From assembly GCA_016719885.1 (NCBI GenBank), contig JADJYF010000026.1, positions 62,001 through 126,000 on the forward strand: 64,000 bases of DNA. Reading direction: 5' to 3'. Positions within the stretch are counted from its first letter, which is position 1. Every line of letters starts with the position of its first letter. Source of the stretch: Pseudomonadota bacterium. Lineage in GTDB: Bacteria; Pseudomonadota; Gammaproteobacteria; Ga0077536. A program made the translations under genes and the position numbers. Positions 17,877-26,525 of this stretch are shown here, piece after piece. Below the pieces are notes generated by a model. It searched no databases. It saw only the letters and a list, made by a program, of their open reading frames with translations, and was not told the DNA's origin.

Positions 17877-18910
17877 CGACGCGCGGTTTCGCCAGCGACA
17901 ACGGCGCGGGCGTGCATCCACGCGTACTGGCCGCCCTCGCCGCCGCCAATCACGGCCACGCGCCGGCCTACGGCAATGACGCCTGGACCGCGCGGGCGGT
18001 CGACGCGCTGCGCACGGCCTTCGGCGGTCGCGCCGAGGCCATGCTGTGTTTTGGCGGCACCGGCGCCAATGTCGTCGCGCTGGCGACCGTCACGCGTCGC
18101 TACGATGCGATCCTGTGCGCCGACAGCGCGCACATCCTGAACAGCGAATGCGCGGCGGTCGAGCACTATTGCGGCGGCAAGCTCACGCCCATCGCCACCC
18201 CTGATGGCAAGCTCACGCCAGAGCTGCTGACACCGTCGCTGGGCCCGACGCGCGGCGTGCACCATGCCCGCCCGCGCGTGCTGTCGCTCACCCAACCGAC
18301 CGAATGGGGCACGCTCTACAGCGTCGATGAATTGCGCACGCTGTGCGACTTCGCCCATGGCCGTGGGCTCGCGGTGCACGTCGACGGCGCGCGCTTCGCC
18401 AACGCGGCAGCAGCGCTCGAGGTGTCGCTGGCCGCACTGTCGTACGAGGTTGGCGTCGACGTGCTGAGTTTCGGCGGCACCAAGAACGGCCTGATGGGCG
18501 CCGAGGCGGTGCTGGTATTCGACCCGGCGCTGGCCGAAGAGGCGGCCTATGCGCGCAAGCAGAGCACCCAGCTGGCGTCCAAGATGCGCTTCATCGCCGC
18601 GCAGTTCGAGGCTTATCTCGAAGGCGAGCTATGGCGTCAATTGGCCAGCCACGCCAATGCCATGGCGGCGCGCCTGGCAGCGACCCTCGCCGCGGTCGAC
18701 GGCCTCGAATTCGTGTGCCCGGTCGAGACCAACCAGTTGTTTGCGCGGCTGCCGCGCAACGCGCTGGCGGCCCTGCAGCGGGATTTCCCTTTCTATACCT
18801 GGCGCGAGAGCGACGCCGTGGCGCGCTGGATCACGTCATTCGACACCACCCCGGACGACGTCGACGCATTCGCCGCGGCGGTCACGCGCGAGCTCGCCGC
18901 CGAGCGCTGA
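17873..18910 (+). CDS. ltaE: low-specificity L-threonine aldolase
   Basis: This 345-residue fold-type I PLP enzyme begins FASDNGAGVHPRVLAAL. The PLP-binding lysine lies in DVLSFGGTKNGLMGAEAV, and AVHVDGARFANAA supplies the aspartate that contacts the pyridine nitrogen. It cleaves L-threonine or allo-threonine to glycine and acetaldehyde. It is translationally coupled to the upstream GFA-type gene and convergent with the SMP-30 gene 13 bases away. Confidence 0.92.
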   Translation: MTTRGFASDNGAGVHPRVLAALAAANHGHAPAYGNDAWTARAVDALRTAFGGRAEAMLCFGGTGANVVALATVTRRYDAILCADSAHILNSECAAVEHYCGGKLTPIATPDGKLTPELLTPSLGPTRGVHHARPRVLSLTQPTEWGTLYSVDELRTLCDFAHGRGLAVHVDGARFANAAAALEVSLAALSYEVGVDVLSFGGTKNGLMGAEAVLVFDPALAEEAAYARKQSTQLASKMRFIAAQFEAYLEGELWRQLASHANAMAARLAATLAAVDGLEFVCPVETNQLFARLPRNALAALQRDFPFYTWRESDAVARWITSFDTTPDDVDAFAAAVTRELAAER

Positions 18911-18923
18911 TTCCGGCCCTGCG

Positions 18924-19838
18924 TCAGCCGCCGAAACGCGGCTCGGCGAAACCGCGGATGCCGAGGCCGCGAATGCGGAACAGGCTGCCGGCGCCGAACT
19001 GTGGTTGCACCTGCTTGGCGAAATGCGCGTGGGTGGCCGGATGACTGACGCGCGCCATCGATGTCACGTAGATCTCGTCGAGCTGTTCGCCGCCGAAACA
19101 CAGGCTGGTGATGTTCTTGACCGGCATGCCGATACGCCGCTCGACTTCGCCATCCGGCGTATAGCGGATCAACTCGCCGCCGATGACCATCGCGTTCCAC
19201 ACGCAGCCCTCTTCATCGACCGTGCTGCCGTCGTAGAAGCCTGGGTCGGCGCTCGAACTCGCGAACTCGCGCTTGTTCGACAAGCTGCCGGTGGCGAGAT
19301 CATAGTCGTAGGCCCACATCAGCTGCTGAAAGGTATCGGCGAAGTAGAAGGTGCGATCGTCCGGACTCCAGCACGGGCCGTTGGAGCAGATGATGCCCTC
19401 GTCGACGCGCGTCACGGACAAGTCCGGGTCGAGCCGCCACAGGCCGCACATCTTGAGCTCTTCCTTGTCATCCATGCCACCGGCGAAGAAGCGGCCGCGC
19501 CTGTCGACCTTGCCGTCGTTGAGACGTGAGCGCGGCTGTTCGGGCTCGATGGCGTGGATGAGTTCGAGCTTGCCGGTCGTGAAATCGAAGAAGTAGAAGC
19601 CATCGTCCAGCGCCAGTACGGCATTGCCGTCACGACGCAGTGCCATCGCGCCGACGTCATGGTCCAGCGACCAGTGACGGGTCTCGCCGCTGCGCGGATC
19701 CAGGCGCCAGATGGACGGCTTGCCGACGCGCCTGCCGGTGCCGTCGACCCAGTACAGCACGCCCTGCCCGGCGTCCCAGATCGGGCCCTCGCCAAGATGA
19801 TTGCCCGCCGCCACCACACATTCGATGCTGTATTTCAC
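18924..19838 (-). CDS. SMP-30/gluconolactonase/LRE family lactonase
   Basis: This 304-residue six-bladed propeller starts with VAAGNHLGEGPIWDAGQGVLYWVD, whose first Glu is a metal ligand. It has SRLNDGKVDRRGRFFAGGM (the conserved Asn and Asp), CSNGPCWSPDDRTFYFADT and DGSTVDEEGCVW. The family hydrolyses sugar or aromatic lactones using one divalent metal. The start is a GTG at 19838. It is divergent from the molybdenum hydroxylase operon, so a shared pathway is possible but unproven. Confidence 0.88.
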   Translation of the reverse strand: MKYSIECVVAAGNHLGEGPIWDAGQGVLYWVDGTGRRVGKPSIWRLDPRSGETRHWSLDHDVGAMALRRDGNAVLALDDGFYFFDFTTGKLELIHAIEPEQPRSRLNDGKVDRRGRFFAGGMDDKEELKMCGLWRLDPDLSVTRVDEGIICSNGPCWSPDDRTFYFADTFQQLMWAYDYDLATGSLSNKREFASSSADPGFYDGSTVDEEGCVWNAMVIGGELIRYTPDGEVERRIGMPVKNITSLCFGGEQLDEIYVTSMARVSHPATHAHFAKQVQPQFGAGSLFRIRGLGIRGFAEPRFGG

Positions 19839-19920
19839 ACGCCTCCCCTTCTTTGCCCTGCTTGCGACCGGCCCGTATTAGAGGCGCGTGTCGTGCGTGG
19901 CGGCAAGTCTTTCGCGCCGC

Positions 19921-19948
19921 TTGGTGCGTGCAAAGGCGGTGCTACAAT
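19921..19948 (+). promoter_or_regulatory. probable sigma-70-type promoter of the Mo-hydroxylase operon
   Basis: TTGGTG (19921-19926) and TACAAT (19943-19948) are separated by 16 bases, 53 bases ahead of the first ATG at 20002. This is one of the better promoter matches in the window. Confidence 0.5.
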
Positions 19949-20001
19949 CCAGGCGTTGCGCGTTCCGCTCGAACGCCGCGCCAACTCTCGGGGGAGTTCT
20001 G

Positions 20002-20877
20002 ATGTTTCCGGCCAGGATCCAGGAATACGTGCGGCCGCGCACCGTCGCGGAGGCGCTCGCCGCCATTGCCCGTCACGATGAAGGCGAAGCCATTTTTCTT
20101 GCCGGCGGGCAAAGCGCCATGCAGGCCATCAAGTCGCGCATGTTGCGCCCGCAATGCGTGGTGGACCTGCAGGGCGTGGCCGAGTTGAAGGGCGTGAGCG
20201 CGAACAACGGCGCGCTGACGATTGGCGCCATGACGCGCTACGTCGAGATAGCGGCCCATGCCGGCCTCGGCAATGCCTTCGCCGCCCTGCGCGATGCGGC
20301 CAGCCATGTGGGCGATCGCCAGGTGCGCAATCGCGGCACCATCGGCGGCAGCGTGTGCTGGAACTACGTGGCCGCCTGCACGCCGACGGCGGTGCTGGCG
20401 CTGGGTGGCACCATGAACCTCGCCGCCGATGGCGGCAGTCGCAGCGTGGCGGCCGATGATTTCTTCCTGGGCCCGCTCGAAACCGCGCGTCAGGACAATG
20501 AAATCCTGCTGTCGGTAAGCTGGCCGGCGCCGCCGCCGCGCACCGGCAGTGCCTACAAGAAATGGGGCTTGGTGACCGACGCCCTGCCGGTGGTCGGCGT
20601 GGCCGTCATGGTCACGCTCGATGCCGCCGGCCACTGCAGCGCCGCGCGCATTGCCCTGGCCGGTCTCGCCAACGGCGCGCAGCGCGCGAACCTCGGCGAA
20701 GCGAAGCTGGTCGGCAGCCGCGGCGATATCGCGACCATCGACGCCGCCATGCAGGCCATCGCCGATGCCGCCGACGCCCACAGCGACATGTCGGCCGACG
20801 CCGACTACCGCAAACAACTCATCCGCAGCCTCGGCCGTGAAGTCGCTGAGCGCGCCTTCGACCGCGCGCGCGCCTAA
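20002..20877 (+). CDS. molybdenum hydroxylase FAD-binding (CoxM-type) subunit
   Basis: This 291-residue FAD subunit of the xanthine oxidase family has EAIFLAGGQSAMQAIKSRM (the FAD pyrophosphate loop, usually AGGxS), then HVGDRQVRNRGTIGGSVCWN (the second FAD motif). The CO-DH flavoprotein C-terminal domain follows. It passes electrons from the two [2Fe-2S] clusters to an acceptor. A GGGGGAG ribosome site precedes the ATG at 20002. It is the first gene of a collinear operon with the small and large subunits, a DUF849 enzyme and a CoxG-like gene. Confidence 0.92.
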   Translation: MFPARIQEYVRPRTVAEALAAIARHDEGEAIFLAGGQSAMQAIKSRMLRPQCVVDLQGVAELKGVSANNGALTIGAMTRYVEIAAHAGLGNAFAALRDAASHVGDRQVRNRGTIGGSVCWNYVAACTPTAVLALGGTMNLAADGGSRSVAADDFFLGPLETARQDNEILLSVSWPAPPPRTGSAYKKWGLVTDALPVVGVAVMVTLDAAGHCSAARIALAGLANGAQRANLGEAKLVGSRGDIATIDAAMQAIADAADAHSDMSADADYRKQLIRSLGREVAERAFDRARA

Positions 20878-20887
20878 GGGGAAAGCC

Positions 20888-21361
20888 ATGCCCGTCATCA
20901 ATGTCACCGTCAACGGCACACGTTACGAGGAGAACGTTCCCGAGCGCCTGCTGCTGGTCGATTTCCTGCGCGAGCAACTGGCGCTCACCGGCACCCATGT
21001 CGGCTGCACCTACGAGGGTGTGTGCGGCGCCTGCACCATCCATCTCGACGGCGAAGCAGTGAAGAGCTGCCTGATGCTGGCGGTGCAGGCCGATGGCCAC
21101 GCCATCACCACCATCGAAGGCCTGGGCGGCAACACGCTCTCGCCCCTGCAGCAGGCATTCACCGACAACCACAGCCTGCAGTGCGGCTTCTGCACGCCGG
21201 GCATCCTCATGAACATGAGCGACTTCCTGCGCGACAACCCCGACCCCAGCGACGATGAAATCCGTCGCGGCCTGGTCGGCAACCTGTGCCGCTGCACCGG
21301 CTACGTGCACATCGTGCGCGCGGTGCGCGAAGCGGCTCGCGCCATGCGCGAACAGAACTGA
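20888..21361 (+). CDS. molybdenum hydroxylase [2Fe-2S] subunit
   Basis: This 157-residue protein has a plant-ferredoxin-type N-terminal cluster with four Cys in GCTYEGVCGACTIHLDG and, after about 12 residues, KSCLML. The C-terminal helical domain holds the second cluster: LQCGFCTPGILM and GNLCRCTGYVHIV. The second half also supplies the Gln/Cys environment near the pterin. It follows the FAD subunit after 10 bases and precedes the large subunit by 9 bases. Confidence 0.95.
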   Translation: MPVINVTVNGTRYEENVPERLLLVDFLREQLALTGTHVGCTYEGVCGACTIHLDGEAVKSCLMLAVQADGHAITTIEGLGGNTLSPLQQAFTDNHSLQCGFCTPGILMNMSDFLRDNPDPSDDEIRRGLVGNLCRCTGYVHIVRAVREAARAMREQN

Positions 21362-21370
21362 GGACACACC

Positions 21371-23761
21371 ATGGCTAGCAATCCGCAGGACTGGTTGGGC
21401 GCGCGGCTGCCGCGCAAGGAAGATCAACGACTGATCACGGGCAACGGCAAGTACCTGGCCGATCTCGTGCTGCCCGGCATGTTGCACGCGGTGTTCGTGC
21501 GCAGCGAATACGCGCACGCACGCATCAAGAGCATCGACGCCTCCGAAGCGCTGGCGCTGACCGGCGTGGTGGCGGTATTCACCGGCGACGCCATCAAGGA
21601 CCTCATCAAGCCCATGCCGCAGGCCGTCGTGCAGCCCAACCTGCCGGCGCGCTACCCGACCTTCTGGCCGCTCGCCATCGGCAAGGTGAAATTTCACGGC
21701 GAGCCGGTGGCGCTGGTCGTGGCGCGCGACAAGTACACCGCCGTCGATGCCGCCGAGCTGGTGGTGGTTGACTACGAAGAGCTGACACCGGTGCTGGATC
21801 CCGAGCTCGCCCTGGAGCCGGGATCACCACTGGTGCATGAAGAGGATGGCGGTAACGACATCTTCACCATGAATCTCACGGGCGGCGAGACCGAGCAATC
21901 GCAGCACGACAATGCCGCGGCGGTGGACGCCATCTTCCAGCGCGCCGACGTGGTGGTGAAGGAACGTTTCCGCGTGCATCGCACCGGCATCACGCCCATG
22001 GAACCGCGCGGCGTGCTGTGCGATTGGAACGACGGCGACGGGCTCACCGCCTACATCACCACGCAACGCCCCCACATCGACCGCCTCGCCCTCATCGACA
22101 TCCTCGACATCCCCGGCGAGCAAGTGCGCGTGGTGGCGCCACGCGATCAAGGCGGCGGCTTCGGCGTGAAAGCACCGTTCTATCGAGAGAACATCATGAT
22201 CGCCCACGCCGCGCGCACGCTGAAGAAGCCGGTGCGCTGGGTGGAATCGCGCTACGAAAGCCTGATGAACGTCGGCCAGGAGCGCGATCAGATCAATTAC
22301 CTCGAGGTCGCGGCCAGCAAGGACGGCAAGCTGCTGGCGCTGCGCAATCGAGGCATCGCCGACAACGGCTGTGGCACCACCGGCGTGTATTGGGGCTTCG
22401 TCATGCCTTTCCTCGGCGCGGTGGAAATGCCCAATGCCTACACCTGGGCGGCCGGCGACATCAGTCTAAAGGTCGCTACCACCAACAAGGCGAGCCTCAC
22501 GCCGTCGCGCGCCTTCGGCCATTTCCCGACGCGCTTCGCGGTCGAACGCGCGGTCGACATGGTGGCGCGCCGCATCGGCATGGAGCCGAGCGCGCTCAGG
22601 CGCCTGAACCTGGTACCTAGCCTGCCCTACACCTCGGTCACCAACGAGTACTACGACAGCGGCGACTTCGTGAAGGTGTGGGACAACCTGTTGGCGCAGG
22701 TCGACCTGGCGGCATTCCGCGCCGAGCAGGCGGCGGCGCGCGCGCAAGGTCGATACCTCGGCATCGGCTTCGGCTGCGGCGTGGAACTGTCCGGCGTGGC
22801 CTCGGAACTGCTGGTGCCGATGGAAAACCAGCCCGGCTACGGCGCCGCCACGGTGCGGCTCGACCCGCGCGGCAAGGTGCTGGTGTTCGGCGGCGACGCG
22901 CCTGGCGGTCAAGGCCACGAGACCACCGCCGCGCAGGTTGTCGCCTCGCAGTTCGGCATTTCGCCGGCCGACGTGGTGGTGACCACCGGCGATACCGGCA
23001 TCACGCCGTTCGGCGCCGGCAGCATCGGTGCGCGCAACGGTTCCTACTTCGTCAGCGCGGTGGCCAAGGCCTGCGCCGAACTGAAGGACAAGATCACGCG
23101 CATCATGGCCCACGACTTCCAGATCGAAGCGAGCGTGCAGCACTTCGAGTTCAAGGACGGTGAAGTGGTCTACATCGGCGATCGCAGCAAGAAGAAGACC
23201 TTCCGCGAGGCGGTCGAGCGCATCATCATGTGGCCCATCAACATGCCCGAAGGTGAAGTCGGCGGCCTCGACGCCACGACCTTCTTCGAAGCGGCCAAGC
23301 CGATGATCTGCTTCAACGCCGACTGCTGCATCGTCGAAGTCGACGTCGATACCGGCGACTTCGAGATCAAGCGCTGGGTCACTTCGGAAGACGTCGGCAC
23401 GCTCATCAATCCCAACATCGTCGACGGGCAGATGCACGGCGCCATCGTGCAGGGCTTGTCCAACGCCATGTTCGAGGAATTCATCTACGACGAGCGTGGC
23501 CAGCAAATGAGCGCCGACTTCGAGCACTACAAGCTCGCCACCGCCGCCGATGTGCCGGATATCGAGATCACCTATGCGCCGACGCCCTGCCCGCACACGC
23601 CGCTAGGCACGCGCGGCATCGGTGAAGGCCGTCCGAGCTCGGTGCCGGGCGCGCTCACCAATGCGGTGTGCGATGCCCTCGCGCCGTTCGGCATTGAAAT
23701 CAACGAACTGCCGCTGCGCCCCAACCTCGTATGGCGCAAGCTGCAGGAAAGCCGCAAATAG
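21371..23761 (+). CDS. molybdenum hydroxylase large (Moco-binding) subunit, unknown substrate
   Basis: This 796-residue xanthine-oxidase-family catalytic subunit contains RKEDQRLITGNGKYLADL, the cofactor-contact region APRDQGGGFGVKAPFY and the C-terminal Moco motif GTRGIGEGRPSSVPGALTNA with the catalytic Glu (GEG). The active-site loop that reads AYRCSFR in form I CO dehydrogenase and AYRGAGR in form II here reads LTPSRAFGHFPTRF. CO dehydrogenase activity is therefore unlikely, and the organic substrate cannot be predicted. Its Moco would come from the moa/mob/moe genes at 35-42 kb. Electrons go to the adjacent Fe-S and FAD subunits. Confidence 0.92.
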   Translation: MASNPQDWLGARLPRKEDQRLITGNGKYLADLVLPGMLHAVFVRSEYAHARIKSIDASEALALTGVVAVFTGDAIKDLIKPMPQAVVQPNLPARYPTFWPLAIGKVKFHGEPVALVVARDKYTAVDAAELVVVDYEELTPVLDPELALEPGSPLVHEEDGGNDIFTMNLTGGETEQSQHDNAAAVDAIFQRADVVVKERFRVHRTGITPMEPRGVLCDWNDGDGLTAYITTQRPHIDRLALIDILDIPGEQVRVVAPRDQGGGFGVKAPFYRENIMIAHAARTLKKPVRWVESRYESLMNVGQERDQINYLEVAASKDGKLLALRNRGIADNGCGTTGVYWGFVMPFLGAVEMPNAYTWAAGDISLKVATTNKASLTPSRAFGHFPTRFAVERAVDMVARRIGMEPSALRRLNLVPSLPYTSVTNEYYDSGDFVKVWDNLLAQVDLAAFRAEQAAARAQGRYLGIGFGCGVELSGVASELLVPMENQPGYGAATVRLDPRGKVLVFGGDAPGGQGHETTAAQVVASQFGISPADVVVTTGDTGITPFGAGSIGARNGSYFVSAVAKACAELKDKITRIMAHDFQIEASVQHFEFKDGEVVYIGDRSKKKTFREAVERIIMWPINMPEGEVGGLDATTFFEAAKPMICFNADCCIVEVDVDTGDFEIKRWVTSEDVGTLINPNIVDGQMHGAIVQGLSNAMFEEFIYDERGQQMSADFEHYKLATAADVPDIEITYAPTPCPHTPLGTRGIGEGRPSSVPGALTNAVCDALAPFGIEINELPLRPNLVWRKLQESRK

Positions 23762-23773
23762 GATTGAAGCACC

Positions 23774-24706
23774 ATGTCCAAACAACGTAAGGTCATCATC
23801 ACCTGCGCCGTGACCGGCGCCATCCACACGCCGTCCATGTCACCCTCGCTGCCGGTCACGCCGCGCGAGATAGCCACCGCCGCCATCGAGGCGGCCGACG
23901 CCGGCGCCGCGATCCTGCACCTGCATGCGCGCGACCCGGACAACGGCCGCCCGACCCAGGATCCGAAATGGTTCCGCCAGTTCCTGCCCATGATCTGCGA
24001 GCGCACCAACGCCGCCATCAACATCACCACCGGCGGCAGTCCCTACATGACGGTCGAGGAGCGCATGCGCCCCGCCACCGAGATCGAGCCCGAAATAGCT
24101 TCGCTCAACATGGGCTCGATGAATTTCGGCCTGTTTCCGATGCTGAAGCGCTTCAAGGAATTCAAGCACGACTGGGAAGTCGAGCACCTCGAAGGCAGCC
24201 GCGACCTGGTGTTCAAGAACACCTATCGCGACATCGCCACGATCCTCCGCCTCGGCAGCGATCGCGGCATCCGTTTCGAATTCGAGTGCTACGACACTTC
24301 GCACCTGTACAACCTCGCCCACTTCCTGGAAGAAGGCGCGGTCAAGCCGCCGCTGTTCGTGCAGACCGTGTTCGGCATCATGGGCGGCATCGGCGCTCAT
24401 CCCGAAGACGTGATGCACATGAAGCGCACCGCCGATCGCCTGTTCGGTGACCAGTACGTGTGGTCGGTGCTGGGCGCCGGGCGCAACCAGATCCCGGTCG
24501 CCTCGCAAGCGGCGGCCATGGGCGGCAACGTGCGCGTCGGCCTTGAGGATTCGCTGTGGGCGGGGCCCGGCCGCCTGGCCGAGAACTCCGCCGAGCAGGT
24601 GCGGCTCGCACGCAAGGTGCTGGAAGGCCTGTCGCTGGAAGTCGCGACGCCCGACGAGGCGCGCGACATGCTGAAGCTCAAGGGGCCGAATTCGATGAAG
24701 CTGTAG
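23774..24706 (+). CDS. DUF849 beta-keto acid cleavage enzyme (BKACE, Kce-like)
   Basis: This 310-residue TIM-barrel enzyme has the zinc ligands His49 and His51 (LHLHARDPDNGRP) and the later Glu in VRVGLEDSLWAGPG, plus ITTGGSPYMTVEERM. The family condenses a beta-keto acid with acetyl-CoA, yielding acetoacetate and a CoA ester. Known substrates include 3-keto-5-aminohexanoate and dehydrocarnitine. It sits 12 bases after the Mo-hydroxylase large subunit, so hydroxylation and keto-acid cleavage may belong to one degradation path. Its TAG stop is supplied by the left end of a REP-like palindrome. Confidence 0.9.
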   Translation: MSKQRKVIITCAVTGAIHTPSMSPSLPVTPREIATAAIEAADAGAAILHLHARDPDNGRPTQDPKWFRQFLPMICERTNAAINITTGGSPYMTVEERMRPATEIEPEIASLNMGSMNFGLFPMLKRFKEFKHDWEVEHLEGSRDLVFKNTYRDIATILRLGSDRGIRFEFECYDTSHLYNLAHFLEEGAVKPPLFVQTVFGIMGGIGAHPEDVMHMKRTADRLFGDQYVWSVLGAGRNQIPVASQAAAMGGNVRVGLEDSLWAGPGRLAENSAEQVRLARKVLEGLSLEVATPDEARDMLKLKGPNSMKL

Positions 24707-24782
24707 GTGCGAACTTGTTCGCGCACCCGCTTCTTCCCGCACCCGCGCGTGCCTTTCAATGTGCGAATGAATTCGCACCTAC
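24703..24782. repeat. REP-pair palindrome, copy A
   Basis: An 80-bp element is bounded by GTAGGTGCGAA and its inverse TTCGCACCTAC. Each end forms its own short hairpin: GTGCGAAC...TTCGCGCAC on the left and GTGCGAATGAATTCGCAC on the right. The two ends are inverted relative to each other, as in bacterial REP pairs (BIMEs). The TAG of the left end is the stop codon of the DUF849 gene. A second copy lies at 39081-39161. Confidence 0.85.
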
Positions 24783-24818
24783 AGGGGCGGTGAGTCATCG
24801 CCGCCCTCGGATCCTTCC

Positions 24819-25406
24819 ATGCAACTGACCGAACACATCCGTATCAATGCGCCACGCGAGCGCGTCTTCGCGGCCTTGAATGACGTCGAGATCCTGCGCC
24901 AGGCCATTCCCGGCTGCGAAGCGATCGAGGCGCTGTCGCCCACCGATTTCAAGGCCACCGTGAGCGCCAAGGTCGGGCCCCTGAAAGCGCGCTTCACCGG
25001 CGCGGTGGCAATCGCCGACATCGTCGCGCCGGAGTCCTATACCTTGAGCGGCGAGGGCAAGGGCGGCCCGGCCGGCCATGCGCGCATCAGTTCGCGGGTG
25101 CGCCTGGAGGCGGACGGCGCGGCCACCATCCTGCATTACGACGTCAAGGCCGACATCGGCGGCAAGCTTGCGCAGTTGGGCGGTTCGCTGGTGGAAAAAA
25201 CCGCGCAGAAGCTCGCGGGAGAATTCTTCGCGCAGTTCGAGACGCTGCTGAACCCGCCGGACATGGCAGCGGCCGACGCCGCGCCCGGCGCCGTGAATGT
25301 CGAAACGCCGACCGCCCCGTCATCCGCGCAGGGCCAGGGTAAGCTGTGGCTGTGGATCGCGGGTGGCGTGGTATTGGCAGCCTTGATCGCGCTACTCGCG
25401 CGCTGA
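24819..25406 (+). CDS. CoxG-like SRPBCC protein with C-terminal membrane anchor
   Basis: This 195-residue protein opens with MQLTEHIRINAPRERVFAAL and continues LRQAIPGCEAIE and YDVKADIGGKLAQLGGSLVE, the CoxG (CO dehydrogenase subunit G) pattern. A Pro/Ala linker and a C-terminal membrane helix (LWLWIAGGVVLAALIALLA) follow. In Oligotropha CoxG anchors CO dehydrogenase to the membrane. Here it probably anchors the Mo hydroxylase in the same operon. It is separated from the DUF849 gene by a REP-like repeat. Confidence 0.88.
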   Translation: MQLTEHIRINAPRERVFAALNDVEILRQAIPGCEAIEALSPTDFKATVSAKVGPLKARFTGAVAIADIVAPESYTLSGEGKGGPAGHARISSRVRLEADGAATILHYDVKADIGGKLAQLGGSLVEKTAQKLAGEFFAQFETLLNPPDMAAADAAPGAVNVETPTAPSSAQGQGKLWLWIAGGVVLAALIALLAR

Positions 25407-25415
25407 CCTCTGCGC

Positions 25416-25898
25416 TCAGGATTTGAGGCCGGCGAACGCCACCATCAATCGCGCACGCAGATCGGCGACGCGCGCCGCGTTCGCGCCCAGGTCGGAATAA
25501 CCGACCCGCGAACTGGAACGGACCTGCAGACGCGCGCCGTCCATGCGCAGTTCCACATCGTCGACGAAACGAAACAGGCGACTGGTGTAGATGGCGTGCA
25601 GGTAGTGCTGGTCCTCCCTCTGCACGTGTCCGCCGCTGGCCGCCACCATTTCGCGGATCACGCGCCAGCGCGTCTCACCATCGACGTCGGGCATGCTGAT
25701 GGGCTCCACCCAGTGCGAGGCGTCGCTGCCGTCGCCCTCGCTGCACACGCAATGGGGCGCCGCATCGCAGGGCGCCAGGCGCCCGTCGCGAACGCCGGCC
25801 GCGGCCGGCGCGGCGCGGGCCGACCACCAGCCCAAGACCGCGAACAGCGTCACGCCCACCCCCAGCACCGTCAGCAGCGACATCGCCACACGCGACAT
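25416..25898 (-). CDS. DUF1499 protein
   Basis: This 160-residue protein has one N-terminal membrane helix or signal anchor (LLTVLGVGVTLFAVLGWW). The DUF1499 core follows: CDAAPHCVCSEG near the start, then HYLHAIYTSRLFRFVDDVEL and RSSSRVGYSDLGANAARV. The family function is unknown. It follows the AmiS/UreI-type gene by four bases and is convergent with coxG. Confidence 0.85.
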   Translation of the reverse strand: MSRVAMSLLTVLGVGVTLFAVLGWWSARAAPAAAGVRDGRLAPCDAAPHCVCSEGDGSDASHWVEPISMPDVDGETRWRVIREMVAASGGHVQREDQHYLHAIYTSRLFRFVDDVELRMDGARLQVRSSSRVGYSDLGANAARVADLRARLMVAFAGLKS

Positions 25899-25902
25899 TG
25901 CG

Positions 25903-26397
25903 CTACCAATGCCCGGTCAGGATCAAGAGGCCCGGTATCCAGCACGTCAACACTCCGACCGTCATGCTGCTATAGGGCAGCAGCTTGCCGAAGTCGCGCC
26001 CCTGGACATTCGCCAGGTAGAACATGAACCACAGTACGCCCCAGATCAGCCAGAAACTGCCAAAGCGCATATCGCCGCCCTGGAAGGTGACGATGGCACA
26101 CGGAATGGTGGTCAAGGCGACGAAGAAACAGAACCAGCCGAAACCACGCATGTCGAGTTCCCACCACATGCTGATGGCGACGTACAGGTAAGTGAACGTA
26201 AACAGAAAGAACTGCGCGACGCCAAAGAACTGCGCGGTGGTCTCGGCGCGTACGAATTGCACCACCGTCGCCAGCAGTGCCAGCCCGGCCACCATGAAAT
26301 TCATGATCGCCATCGAGCGCAATTCCACTCGACCCAGACCGCCCATGCCGTTGACCAGCAATACCGCGCCCACGAACAGCAGCATTACTCCGACCAT
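25903..26397 (-). CDS. AmiS/UreI-family membrane channel protein
   Basis: This encodes about 164 residues with six predicted membrane segments and the family signatures VGAVLLVNGMGGLG, FFLFTFTYLYVAISMWW and FWLIWGVLWFMFYLA. AmiS/UreI proteins pass urea or short amides across the inner membrane. No urease or amidase genes are in the window. Two ATGs lie six bases apart (26403 and 26397). A GGAGG site ends just two bases before the first but seven bases before the second, so I prefer 26397. Confidence 0.85.
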   Translation of the reverse strand: MVGVMLLFVGAVLLVNGMGGLGRVELRSMAIMNFMVAGLALLATVVQFVRAETTAQFFGVAQFFLFTFTYLYVAISMWWELDMRGFGWFCFFVALTTIPCAIVTFQGGDMRFGSFWLIWGVLWFMFYLANVQGRDFGKLLPYSSMTVGVLTCWIPGLLILTGHW

Positions 26398-26525
26398 GGC
26401 CATTCCTCCCCCGAATACCGCTGGTGTGTGTGATCCCGCGCCCGGTTTGCACCAGGCATGACGGGATGCCGGGCGACACGCTAACACGAATACTCGCGCG
26501 CGCACCACGGCGGCGCGCGCGGCGC

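Noticed and set aside
21371..23761. CO dehydrogenase large subunit
   Set aside because: The active-site loop is neither AYRCSFR nor AYRGAGR, despite the CoxG- and CoxM-like neighbours.
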